A stretch of DNA of 64,000 bases from Nanosynbacter sp. (lineage in GTDB: Bacteria > Patescibacteriota > Saccharimonadia > Saccharimonadales > Saccharimonadaceae), in assembly GCA_015257665.1 (NCBI GenBank), contig JABZJS010000002.1, forward strand, positions 62,001 to 126,000. Reading direction: 5' to 3'. A program made the position numbers and the translations under genes. The notes under the pieces are model-generated. The model made no database searches. It had not been told where the DNA came from and worked only from the letters and a program-made list of their open reading frames with translations. The number at the start of each line of letters is the position of its first letter. Within the stretch, counting starts at the first letter, position 1. This document shows, piece after piece, positions 1 through 8,600 of this stretch.

Positions 1-1
1 T

Positions 2-1039
2 ACGCGAGGAGTTGGTGATGCAAAGCATTTTTCTATCGCGAGCATACTCATTGGTGTCGTAAGTACACTATGCTCCTTTGTCTTTGTCGCAGTCATGCGA
101 CTACCTGCCTTTAGCTTGATGATATCGTTGGTGCTCGCGAATTTAATAGGCACATGCTACCTATTGGTGATTATTCGTCAGAAGAAACGCATTCGCTTGC
201 TACACGGCGAGACGCACCAATCATTGCGTTCGGATATGCTGCGATACGCTATTCCACTTTTGCCAAATAATATTGCATGGTGGGTACTCAATGTCTCGGA
301 CAGGACTATTATTTCGATGTTTATTGGTGCAGCCGCAAATGGCATGTATGCGATTGCGAATAAATTTGCATTTGTCCCAAGTATACTATTTGGCATATTT
401 AATATGAGCTGGAGCGAATCTGCCTCTCTTCATATTACTTCGCGAGATAGGGATGCATTTTTTTCGAAGGTGTCCGACATGTGCTTGCGGCTATACTCAT
501 TTGCAACAGTGGTGTATGTGTTGGTAATAGATATATTTTATTCACGAATCGTCGGTGCAGAGTATGCGGATGCACATGGCTTAATACCCATTTTGGCGAT
601 AGGGGCTTTTTTCCAGGCGATCCTTGGCAATTACTCTGCGATATACATCGCTAAGAAAAAAACAAAAGAGGTTGCCAATAGCTCCCTTGCGGCGGCAGTA
701 ATTAACATCGTCGTCAACCTTGCTTTGGTAGGTGTTATTGGTGTTTATGCTTCGGCACTCTCGACTGCTATGGCCTTTGCCTGCATGGCAGTGATACGGC
801 ATATTCATGTCCAACGGTATGTTAAAGTGCGCTATCGTGCACAAAGCATTATATGCTCTGGAGCTGTATTAATAGCCGGGGGGGTTATCTACTATACTCA
901 TGTGCCAAAGATCGTATCTATAGTAGCCTGTGTGGTTGCGATGCTCGTCGGTATTGTTTGCACAAAGGATCTCTTCGCAAAGATGCCCGTCAAAAAATAC
1001 TTTCGCAAAAACCTAGACAAGATGCTCCATCATAAATAA
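2..1039 (+). CDS. Wzx-type polysaccharide flippase, C-terminal part (5' truncated by window edge)
   Basis: The frame is open from the first bases of the window, so this is the last ~345 residues of a longer protein whose start lies outside. Alternating hydrophobic helices (for example around LPNNIAWWVLNVSDRTIIS, FQAILGNYSAIYIAKKKTKE and the paired C-terminal helices) and a short basic tail fit the MATE-like/Wzx flippase superfamily, which moves lipid-linked glycans across the cytoplasmic membrane. The NNIAWWV...DR segment is typical of the polysaccharide-export branch. The VanZ-like gene follows after 10 nt. The substrate cannot be read from the sequence; a lipid II flippase (MurJ) is a less likely alternative. 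Confidence 0.75.
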   Translation, partial: TRGVGDAKHFSIASILIGVVSTLCSFVFVAVMRLPAFSLMISLVLANLIGTCYLLVIIRQKKRIRLLHGETHQSLRSDMLRYAIPLLPNNIAWWVLNVSDRTIISMFIGAAANGMYAIANKFAFVPSILFGIFNMSWSESASLHITSRDRDAFFSKVSDMCLRLYSFATVVYVLVIDIFYSRIVGAEYADAHGLIPILAIGAFFQAILGNYSAIYIAKKKTKEVANSSLAAAVINIVVNLALVGVIGVYASALSTAMAFACMAVIRHIHVQRYVKVRYRAQSIICSGAVLIAGGVIYYTHVPKIVSIVACVVAMLVGIVCTKDLFAKMPVKKYFRKNLDKMLHHK

Positions 1040-1049
1040 TATATGCTAT

Positions 1050-1496
1050 ATGATAAGTAGAAAGCAGAAAACAGTCACTATACTTAATTACGTGATTGTT
1101 TGTGGCTGGGCTTTAGTTATCTTCATCCTCTCCAATCAGCCTGCCGCTGTCTCTAGCGGGCAGAGTGGGGTGATTGTTGGGCGTTTGCAGCAGGCTATGC
1201 CAGGAGTGAGCACGGCTATCTTGACGTTTTTTGTGCGCAAGAGTGCTCATATTATTGCTTATTTTATCCTTGGTATACTGATGTATCGTGCATTGCGCAT
1301 CACTATCCGTCGCTGGCAAAAGCGCACTGTGGCGAGCCTTGCCTTGCTGAATTGCAGTCTCTATGCAGTGACAGACGAGATCCATCAACTCTTCGTACCA
1401 GGGCGCAGTGGTGAACTGCGCGATGTAATGATCGATAGCATAGCGGCACTGGTGGGAGTGGGACTATGTGCGTGGCTGATGCGCCGACAGGTATAG
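1050..1496 (+). CDS. VanZ-family membrane protein
   Basis: 148 residues. The VanZ signature is clear: FILSNQPA near residue 27, VRKSAHIIAYFILG near residue 62, and the acidic motif TDEIHQLFVPGRSG near residue 110, followed by a last hydrophobic helix. Four membrane helices are likely. VanZ-like proteins are associated with teicoplanin resistance and wall modification, but the biochemical function of most members is unknown. It lies 10 nt after the flippase stop, so co-transcription is likely; no good Shine-Dalgarno sequence is visible. The ATG at 1050 fits the family's usual N-terminus. Confidence 0.85.
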   Translation: MISRKQKTVTILNYVIVCGWALVIFILSNQPAAVSSGQSGVIVGRLQQAMPGVSTAILTFFVRKSAHIIAYFILGILMYRALRITIRRWQKRTVASLALLNCSLYAVTDEIHQLFVPGRSGELRDVMIDSIAALVGVGLCAWLMRRQV

Positions 1497-1563
1497 CGCG
1501 TAAAAACTATTTAAGCGAAGTAAACAGGAAAAAAATACAAAGCTCATAGCTCGTGTATGGTTG

Positions 1564-1569
1564 TATAAT
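1564..1569 (+). promoter_or_regulatory. -10 box before the AT-rich orphan gene
   Basis: A perfect TATAAT lies 48 nt before the ATG at 1618. No convincing -35 is visible. Unlike most leading genes here, this transcript would have a leader and a Shine-Dalgarno sequence. Confidence 0.45.
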
Positions 1570-1617
1570 GACAAAAGATAAAATTATAAATGCATCTGAT
1601 TGCAAGGAAAAATATTT

Positions 1618-2562
1618 ATGAATGATGACTGGGAGGAAAATTTTTATAAAGAAATCGAGAAGTTGAGGGAACACGACTTAGAAGTTACTCGTTTTGCAGA
1701 TGATAATACAGGATGCTCTATAATCGGCAACTATCAGAAGGAATACAAAGATAATTCCGAAGGAATATTAGTTCCTTTCTCTAGAATTTACGTCATTAAA
1801 GACAGTGTAAAAGATGAAGGTCTTGCTCAAATAATATTTGATATACATGTCACAAGAAAGGTTGCAAGATACTACGACTCTAACAACGAATATGATTATG
1901 TGTTTAGTAATTTACCAAAAGGGTTTATGGCTCCAATAAATATCGTTAATGATAAAAATTTTTTTGTGAGTCTTAAAGATGGAATGATTTATGAAAGAGC
2001 CAAAAAAGGACTTATAAAAATAGATAGTTGGTATCTATATGAGAGATTCTACAACGTTCATATATCGAGTGTTTATACATTCACCGGCCTGTATAGGCGT
2101 TTGAAAATGTTTGCCCTTCGTACTTTACCGAGTTGGTTTTTCATAATAATTGCACTTGCTTGCGGCTGTATTTTTTTTCTGCTGAAGGGACAGGTATTTA
2201 AGTATAGTGTTTACGATGTCATTAAGTCTCGGTATCTTGGAAAGGGCAGCGATACACAAGAGCGACGTGAGACACAAATGCCCGAACCTACAATCAATTT
2301 CTTTGGTTATAAAGTTGCAACTTGGACTGTAGGTTCTTATTCATTGGTTGTTGTTTTAGCTGGTGCTATATTCCAAGATACTCTTCAAATAATATGCCCA
2401 CCAAATAATTCAGCGTATGCAACATTATCTACTGCTGCACTTGCTATATTCAGTATCATCGTGTACGACAGAGTGTTACCTAAGATTCTAAAATGTATTG
2501 TTAAGAAAAGCAGCGAGTATTCGTACGATATAGGAAATAAAGGCGTTTTGTTTCATGTATAA
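1618..2562 (+). CDS. AT-rich orphan membrane protein, function unknown
   Basis: 314 residues from ATG 1618, chosen over an in-frame TTG at 1600 because AAGGA at 1604-1608 sits 9 nt upstream of the ATG. The first ~165 residues are soluble and charged. A hydrophobic segment follows near residues 172-190 (SWFFIIIALACGCIFFLL), a charged loop carries an EPTINFFGYK stretch, and two further hydrophobic segments lie near 235-250 and 260-280, ending in a basic tail. No family was recognised. Base composition is much more AT-rich than its neighbours, with frequent AAA/ATA/TTT codons, which suggests recent acquisition. Confidence 0.75.
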   Translation: MNDDWEENFYKEIEKLREHDLEVTRFADDNTGCSIIGNYQKEYKDNSEGILVPFSRIYVIKDSVKDEGLAQIIFDIHVTRKVARYYDSNNEYDYVFSNLPKGFMAPINIVNDKNFFVSLKDGMIYERAKKGLIKIDSWYLYERFYNVHISSVYTFTGLYRRLKMFALRTLPSWFFIIIALACGCIFFLLKGQVFKYSVYDVIKSRYLGKGSDTQERRETQMPEPTINFFGYKVATWTVGSYSLVVVLAGAIFQDTLQIICPPNNSAYATLSTAALAIFSIIVYDRVLPKILKCIVKKSSEYSYDIGNKGVLFHV

Positions 2563-2614
2563 GAAAACAAAGGAAAACGTTTAGTTTATAAAAACCTAAA
2601 AATAAAACAAACGT

Positions 2615-2643
2615 TTGCTAATTGTTCGATATAGTGCTACACT
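2615..2643 (+). promoter_or_regulatory. Sigma70-type promoter for the candidate ncRNA
   Basis: -35 TTGCTA (2615-2620), 17-nt spacer, extended -10 TG-C-TACACT (TACACT 2638-2643). The expected start is the G near 2650, where the structured region begins. No ORF follows on this strand until pyk, which has its own promoter. Confidence 0.6.
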
Positions 2644-2649
2644 GTCGTA

Positions 2650-2809
2650 GGGGGTACTGATAAGGTACTTCGAACACATGTTAGCACAGAGGTAGCTATG
2701 GGTTAGGCTACTAGTGCAGCGATCAGCCGTGGGCGCTATCGCCAGTTGGCAACGGATTTGCCAGAGGTCTCCACCAAGGTGGATAGGCGCGATGGGTGAT
2801 CATTCCTCC
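2650..2809 (+). ncRNA. Candidate structured non-coding RNA, unassigned
   Basis: No credible ORF lies here, but the stretch folds on paper into a closed multi-branched RNA. GGGGG 2650-2654 can pair with CCTCC 2805-2809. GCAC 2684-2687 pairs with GTGC 2714-2717 around an inner GGTAGC/GCTACT stem (2691-2696/2707-2712). GATCA 2721-2725 pairs with TGATC 2797-2801 and encloses three hairpins: GGCG/CGCC (2732-2743), GGCAA/TTGCC (2748-2762) and TCCACC/GGTGGA (2770-2783). A promoter precedes it and a terminator follows. It lacks the diagnostic sequences of tmRNA, RNase P RNA and SRP RNA. It could be a 6S-like or novel sRNA. Confidence 0.5.
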
Positions 2810-2839
2810 TCTTTTGCTCATGAGCGGGCCATTATGTTT

Positions 2840-2869
2840 GCGTTTCTCTCGTAGAGAAAGCGCTTTATT
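2840..2869 (+). terminator. Rho-independent terminator of the candidate ncRNA
   Basis: GCG-TTTCTCT (2840-2849), CGT loop, AGAGAAA (2853-2859), one bulged G, CGC (2861-2863), then TTTATT. The stem is ten base pairs with one bulge. Confidence 0.55.
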
Positions 2870-2909
2870 CTAAGCAAAGCTTAGCGCTATTTCCTTTTTC
2901 GCTAGCAAG

Positions 2910-2936
2910 ATACCGCAGCAGATGACGCTGCGGTAT
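2910..2936. terminator. 10-bp hairpin between convergent units
   Basis: ATACCGCAGC (2910-2919), 7-nt loop, GCTGCGGTAT (2927-2936) form a perfect stem between the ncRNA and the converging gene that ends at 2999. The flanking U-run is weak on both strands, so terminator function is inferred from position. Confidence 0.4.
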
Positions 2937-2998
2937 TGCTCTATTTACACTAGTGGTCTTGTCTCTGAGAAGCTCTTTTGCAAGAGAGATAGATAATC

Positions 2999-3238
2999 TT
3001 ATTTGCCCTGGTAGCGCCGGACAATTGGTGCCGTAAGATATAGCGCCCCAGGTAGGACGAGGAGCGCACCATCTCGCCCCAGCCAGTATAATATGCCAGC
3101 TGCCACAAGATGAAGCACGACGATTCCTGTCGTCAGCCATGGCAAAAAAGCTCGCGGTATGCGCGGCGCAAACAAGAGATAGAGAATACCGCCAAAGCAG
3201 TCGAGTGCAACAATGGTATGGACAAAGGGTGGGGCCAT
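2999..3238 (-). CDS. Small membrane protein, unknown function
   Basis: 79 residues from ATG 3238, which has a GGAG ribosome-binding site 8 nt upstream; an in-frame TTG two codons earlier is less likely. Three hydrophobic stretches (HTIVALDCFGGILYLLF, WLTTGIVVLHLVAAGILYWL, LLVLPGALYL) predict a compact protein with three membrane segments and short basic loops. No family was recognised. It stands alone between a candidate ncRNA and pyk, with a strong own promoter and a ~30-nt leader, so it is probably a genuine expressed small gene. Confidence 0.65.
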   Translation of the reverse strand: MAPPFVHTIVALDCFGGILYLLFAPRIPRAFLPWLTTGIVVLHLVAAGILYWLGRDGALLVLPGALYLTAPIVRRYQGK

Positions 3239-3277
3239 GATCAAGTCTCCTTTCTGCTAAAGCGGCAATTGTAGCCT

Positions 3278-3306
3278 AGCATACTGCGATTATATAATGC
3301 TGTCAA
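3278..3306 (-). promoter_or_regulatory. Canonical promoter of the small membrane protein gene
   Basis: Reading the minus strand: TTGACA (3306-3301), 17-nt spacer, TATGCT (3283-3278). The start site would be near 3271, giving a leader of about 32 nt that includes the GGAG site. Confidence 0.7.
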
Positions 3307-3536
3307 ATGATTAATGTGCAAATACCATAACCTCTACGTTTCTACTTATTTTACTTTTTGCACTATTTCTTTGAACGGTGAATGAGAATAGGCCACCCTA
3401 ATCTGTTTTGAGTTCTAGTGTAAAGGGATAAGAGGCTTTTATTATGTCAGAGAAGAGGGTGACGAAAGGGGGTGAGAGTTAGATAAGATCCTTGATCCAT
3501 CGCTCAGGGTGCACACTTAGGCAATCCCGCCTATGT

Positions 3537-3565
3537 TTCACTATTTGGCATTATGCTGCTATAAT
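3537..3565 (+). promoter_or_regulatory. pyk promoter (near-leaderless)
   Basis: -35-like TTCACT (3537-3542), 17-nt spacer, perfect TATAAT (3560-3565). Only 9 nt separate the -10 from the ATG at 3575. Confidence 0.65.
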
Positions 3566-3574
3566 ATGTACGCA

Positions 3575-5005
3575 ATGAATAACTCTACAAAACGTACAAA
3601 GATACTGGCTACTCTGGGGCCAGCCACCAACACACCAGAGAAAATAGAAGCTTTGATTCGGGCGGGTGCCAATGGCTTTCGTCTCAACTTTAGCCACGGC
3701 TCGTACGAAGAGCGGCTTGATCAGATTGCGTGGATTCGCAAGGCAAGCGCTACTGTTGGTCGCACTGTCGCTATTTTGCAAGACTTGCAGGGGCCAAAGA
3801 TTCGCCTCGGCGTACTCAAGGATAACCACTTCGACATTGCGGCAGGCGATGAAATCATCCTTGACCATGCGGTAGAGGAGCACGATGGCAGCAATCGTCT
3901 GCCTATTCAGTACAACCTTGCCGACAAGGTTAAGGTAGGTGAGCCTGTCTACCTCTTCGATGGTAAATTGCGCGGTGAGATGACCGAGCGCGTTAGCGAT
4001 ACTGCCATCAAGGTGCGCCTGAGTAATGATGGCTTCTTGATGAGTCGCAAGGGGCTCAACTTGCCAGACACCGACTTTGGTGGTGACATTCTGACGCCAA
4101 AGGACTTGGCTGATGTCGAGTTTGGGGCAGATAAAGATATTGACTTCGTGGCGCTGAGCTTCATCCAGAGCGCGGAGGATATCAACAACCTACGCCAGAT
4201 TTTGCTAAGCCATGGTTCGACTGCACAGATCATTGCCAAGGTCGAGACCAAGGCGGCTATCGAGCCAGAAACACTCAAGGAAATCGTCAAGGCGGCTGAT
4301 GGTGTGATGGTTGCTCGCGGTGACCTCGCGGTCGAAACGAGCCCAGAGATTGTGCCAATCGTCGAGCGTGAAATTATCCGCCTCTGCCGCAAGTATGGCA
4401 AGCTCTCGATTGTTGCGACACAGATGCTAGCCAGCATGGTCGATAACCCCGAACCAACCCGGGCTGAGGTAAGTGACGTTGCAACTGCTGCTATCCTCGG
4501 AACAGATGTTGTGATGCTTTCTGACGAGACAGCCAATGGTGACTACCCAGTCGAGGCTGTCAAGATGATGGCTGACACCGTGCGCTATACTCAGTCGCGC
4601 TGGCCGATGAATGACATGCCCATCAAGGAGGGTCGCACCAACCGCCGGCTCAATGCGATTGCTCATGCTGCCGTTGATGTTGCTCACAAAGTTGATGCAA
4701 CAGTGATCGTCGCCGAGACACGCTCTGGTGCAACTGCCGCACGTATTGCCGCTTGCCGCCCAGAGTTACCAATTATCGCTGTGGCATCAGATGCTCGCGT
4801 GGCGCAGCAGCTCGCCTTGTCGTACGCAACGCGCAGCTTCGTCCGGCCCGACAGCCAGCAGCTTGGGAGCGACCTAACGCGCGAGCTACTCAGCCAAGGT
4901 GCCTTCGGTGATGTCTCATCGGTTACTGCTGTTATTATCAGTGGTCGCCAACCTGGCGCGACCGGTGGGACAGATACGCTGAGTGTCCGCACCTTCGAGC
5001 GCTAG
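3575..5005 (+). CDS. pyk: Pyruvate kinase
   Basis: 476 residues. It makes pyruvate and ATP from phosphoenolpyruvate and ADP, the last step of glycolysis and probably a main ATP source in so reduced a cell. Visible motifs: KRTKILATLGPAT at the N-terminus, NFSHGS, QDLQGPKIRLG before the B domain, ARGDLAVE, and the active-site stretch ATQMLASMV followed by PTRAEVSDVA and LSDETA; a C-terminal allosteric domain is present. Start ATG 3575 was chosen over upstream in-frame codons at 3533 and 3566 because those overlap the promoter. Length is normal for the family. A strong terminator follows. Confidence 0.97.
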   Translation: MNNSTKRTKILATLGPATNTPEKIEALIRAGANGFRLNFSHGSYEERLDQIAWIRKASATVGRTVAILQDLQGPKIRLGVLKDNHFDIAAGDEIILDHAVEEHDGSNRLPIQYNLADKVKVGEPVYLFDGKLRGEMTERVSDTAIKVRLSNDGFLMSRKGLNLPDTDFGGDILTPKDLADVEFGADKDIDFVALSFIQSAEDINNLRQILLSHGSTAQIIAKVETKAAIEPETLKEIVKAADGVMVARGDLAVETSPEIVPIVEREIIRLCRKYGKLSIVATQMLASMVDNPEPTRAEVSDVATAAILGTDVVMLSDETANGDYPVEAVKMMADTVRYTQSRWPMNDMPIKEGRTNRRLNAIAHAAVDVAHKVDATVIVAETRSGATAARIAACRPELPIIAVASDARVAQQLALSYATRSFVRPDSQQLGSDLTRELLSQGAFGDVSSVTAVIISGRQPGATGGTDTLSVRTFER

Positions 5006-5027
5006 GCTTCGCTCAAGCAACCAACAG

Positions 5028-5062
5028 AAGCACCCATCTATCACTATGGTGGGTGCTTTTTG
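5028..5062 (+). terminator. pyk terminator
   Basis: Stem AAGCACCCA (5028-5036) / TGGGTGCTT (5050-5058), 13-nt loop, followed by a T-run to 5061. Confidence 0.85.
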
Positions 5063-5590
5063 TCGGCGAGAACAGGACACTATTTGTGTAACGCTATCTG
5101 TCCTATTCTCCTATAAGGGGATATAGGCAAAACGTGAGATGTTCTGAGCTATTTGTAGTCAAGGATTGATACACCAAAGGATAAAGAGTGATAGTAAATC
5201 ATTCATATTTTGTCTCCCATACGGTAGTGTTGTGTAGATAACATCATACGTGAAAAAAGTAGTGTAAAAATAACATCATACATGATAAGTACTGATTGCA
5301 AAGTTATCAGGCAATCGACCAGAGGTAGACTATTGCCTAGAGCGCAACACGATGGTATGAATAGAGCAATCGGTGGATTGATACTTCGCACCAAATGAGC
5401 AAGGTGAGTTGCGCCACAATGTGAAATAAGCTACACTAGAGAAAACAACATAAGCGATACATTGTGGGCATACGATTGATCAACAACTGGGGTAGTATCC
5501 AAAACTCGATACGAGGCTCCGATTCGTTGTATCAGGGTGTGGACTGGTGTGTGCCACACAAAAACTGTAGCGTTTATATAAAAACAAACA
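5063..5590. other. 528-nt intergenic region without a supported gene
   Basis: No ORF here looks real. Visible items: a repeated ATAACATCATAC element (near 5238 and 5271), an AGGACA/TGTCCT inverted repeat near 5088-5113, a possible -10 TACACT near 5433, and a GTGTG/CACAC inverted repeat near 5550. The next gene has an AAAGGAAA site at its end. Nothing could be assigned. Confidence 0.4.
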
Positions 5591-5603
5591 AAGGAAACCG
5601 TTC

Positions 5604-8600
5604 ATGCCAGATATAGACTTCGACGAACTCGACCGCGCGGTGCACGATCTGATGCGCCAGTCTGGTCAGCTGCCAGCGACGCCAGATAAGCCGTCTGAAG
5701 CGCCAGCCGCCACACCAAGCAAAGATTCGGCCTCATCAAGCGCCCAACAGGTTACATCACCCCAACAAACAACGCCAGTAGCAACTCCAGCTCGTCCTGA
5801 GGTAAGTGATGGTACGCAAAGTGCAAGCACCTCAAGTGTCCAGGATAATAACACCTCAACAGGTTCAGTGCAGCAGGCAGACTCACCAGATACTGCAACG
5901 CCAGCTAAGCAGTCACCTGCATTAGCACCTCGAGATAATACTAATAGCACTAATGAAACGGTGCAGGCTGATGATAGTACCACGGCCACTGATACTGTCT
6001 CTGCTACCGATACAAATAGCACACCAGCTCGCCGCCGTGGCGTGACAATTATGCCGCTGTCGCAACAAGCGGACGAAACAGAGCCAGCAGGGGAGTCATA
6101 TGAGCCAGTTGAGCCTGAGCCAGCTGTCGACCGTGCCCGGGCGCTGTCGGAGTCGGTCGTCGCATCGGAGCGTGAACCAGCTTCGATACCTACCACGCCA
6201 GAGCAAACTGATACAGATGGTACAGAATCAGCTCAAGTGACTCCGCTAAATACAGCAACATCAGCAGCGCCGACAACAGAAAATGTGTCTCCTCAGTCTC
6301 AGCCAGCAGCGATCGTGACGGTTGACCCTGACGATATTATTACCCCCGCCAGCGACGATGATGACGAGAGTGACGACACATATACCGATCGAGCGCAGTT
6401 CTTTGGCCGGTCGGCAGCGCGGCCGTTCTTTACACCGCCCCGCGCAGCAACGCCAGCAGATGATGTATCATCCACAACAAATTCAGATGCATCAGCTCCT
6501 ATAGCAGAGACAGACAACATCGCGCCGTCAGCTCCGAGTGATGGAGCAGTGAGTGACGAAACATCTGCTACAGCTGTAGAGGAAGAGGCACCAGCGACGA
6601 TTGACCAAGTCGAGTCAGAGATGCCAACGATGCCGTATCAATTTGCGGGCGAAGATGCTGGGGGCGATGACGATGACGAAGCGCTTGTCCGCCACCTCAA
6701 TGAGGTGAATCACACACAAGATAATGCGACTGAGCCAGCGCAAACATCCGTCGTTGATGATCTTGATGACACATTTGCCCCGCAGCCACTCATCATTCCA
6801 CCGCCAACAGAAGGGGAGGGTAACACGTCGCTACCCCCTGCCGAAACGGTGGTGAAGCCAATGAATGATACGCATACTGCTGCTGACGAGGCATCTGTCA
6901 TAGCATCACAGGATGAGCCTGATGACACAGCTGATACTCGCGGTGCTGATGACGCTAATGATGATCGCTTGCTCTATGCACCAGCGACGCCAGTAAACAC
7001 AGATATACCAGCAGCGTCGAGCGGTGGCGATACTTCTGATAGTGACGCAGCGCAGCCGCTCGACGAGCCAGCGTGGCCTGAGCTACAATATGATGAGCCA
7101 GATAACATGCTAGGCGCGCAAACTCCCGATGCAGACCACCACGCTGCACCTGCGTGGCCAGAGGTAGCGGTAGAAAATACGAGTGCTGCGGACAATAGCC
7201 AGATATCAGCTCCGGTGGCTGATGCGAATGTGCCGAGCGAGCATGAATCGTTTGATAGTGAGAGTAGCTCCTGGGAGGAGCCCACTACTATGCCAGCTCA
7301 ACCGCAAGCAGGTAATATCGCCTCGGCGGAATTGCTGACGGCCGAGCGCACTATGCCTGATGTGGCGGCAGCCAATGATAGCCCATCGCCACAGCCAGAA
7401 GAAGCGCTCGCTGAGGATGCTCTACCAGAAGCTCACGTTGATCGCCCATTGCCACTACTTGATACTTATAACGAACGTCGTAGTAGGGCTACTGAACCAT
7501 ACTTTAGTGCTCCTTCTTCGTCTGAAACATACCGACAAGAGGAGGCGAATACTGATGATGTAGTTGACGCTGCGCATAGTGTGAACGATGCCGTCCAGAA
7601 CACGCCAGCAGTGCAATCATCAGGTACTGCTGATAGCCAAGTAGAACAGCCATACGCACCTGCTCCACCACTGTTTACACCAGCTGATGATGTTGTCGCC
7701 AAGGCGCAGCAGATCATTGCTGCGAATCCTGAAATGCCAGCCAATGACGCGCCAGTGTCTCTGCAAGAAGAGGAAGATGTGTCCAAGAGTGCATCTGAGG
7801 CGGTACCAATTGCTCTCTCTCAATCGGTCGACCAACAGACTAAACCGTCAGTTGCCAGCGCATCGCCCGCACATACTGCAGACGAGACAGCGTCAGCCGA
7901 GCCAGATAATGATCACCCAACCACCCCAGCCATTCAACGTCCGCGTGGTCGTTTTATGGACATTGTAGGTGGAGCAGCTCCAGCTGCTGCAGTTACTCAA
8001 GCGGCCCGCCCACGAGTACGCCGTCAGGGTGCGGTGGTTGAGCCGCTGACAGGTAGTGCACCAGTGGTTGGCATGGATATTCGCCCTGCGCCTGGGCATG
8101 AGCCAGCGCAGCATCACCTCGGAGCAGTGCAGAGTACTCCTCCGGCAGGTGATGAGGTTAAAGCATCTGATGTAGTAACGCCTGATGGAACGCCATCCGC
8201 AGAGACACTTGACCTCCAGCCTGGCGATGAAAAGCCGCTAAGCTACACACCATTCTTGCCCGATGCTGAGACGAAGGTCGATAAGCGCCCACTGGGCGGT
8301 GCTGATACGCTGGTGGGTGATGCACCAACATTAGCCGATACTACTCCGATGGGGATGTACCATGATGAGCCTGGCGCACTTGGTGTAACTCCAGCTGATA
8401 ATAACGAGCCATCGGCACCGCCACACCTTTTTGCGCCGCATAATGAACATGCATCAGCTGAGCAATTCATTGATGCGCTGACAGATACTAGCGAGAATGC
8501 GCCATCACTCTATCCAACCGATGGTCACTACCCATTGCCTGAGCAGGATACGCGAGAGGTTGCCACGTCGCATGATGAACCCTCATACCAAGCAGAAGAC

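Noticed and set aside
2650..2809. tmRNA, because TCCACCA occurs at 2770-2776
   Set aside because: No tRNA-like acceptor pairing with the 5' end, no T-arm and no tag frame; TCCACC is one arm of a local hairpin.
2650..2809. M-box or other known riboswitch
   Set aside because: Only scattered short matches to the conserved core, and no downstream gene on that strand to regulate.
3949..4536. Long minus-strand ORF inside pyk
   Set aside because: Ser/Arg/Leu-rich antisense of a well-identified gene; the same applies to long antisense frames inside the 5604 gene, clpB and uvrA.
5203..5394. Minus-strand 63-codon ORF in the pyk downstream gap
   Set aside because: No ribosome-binding site, no promoter close to the start and no protein-like pattern.
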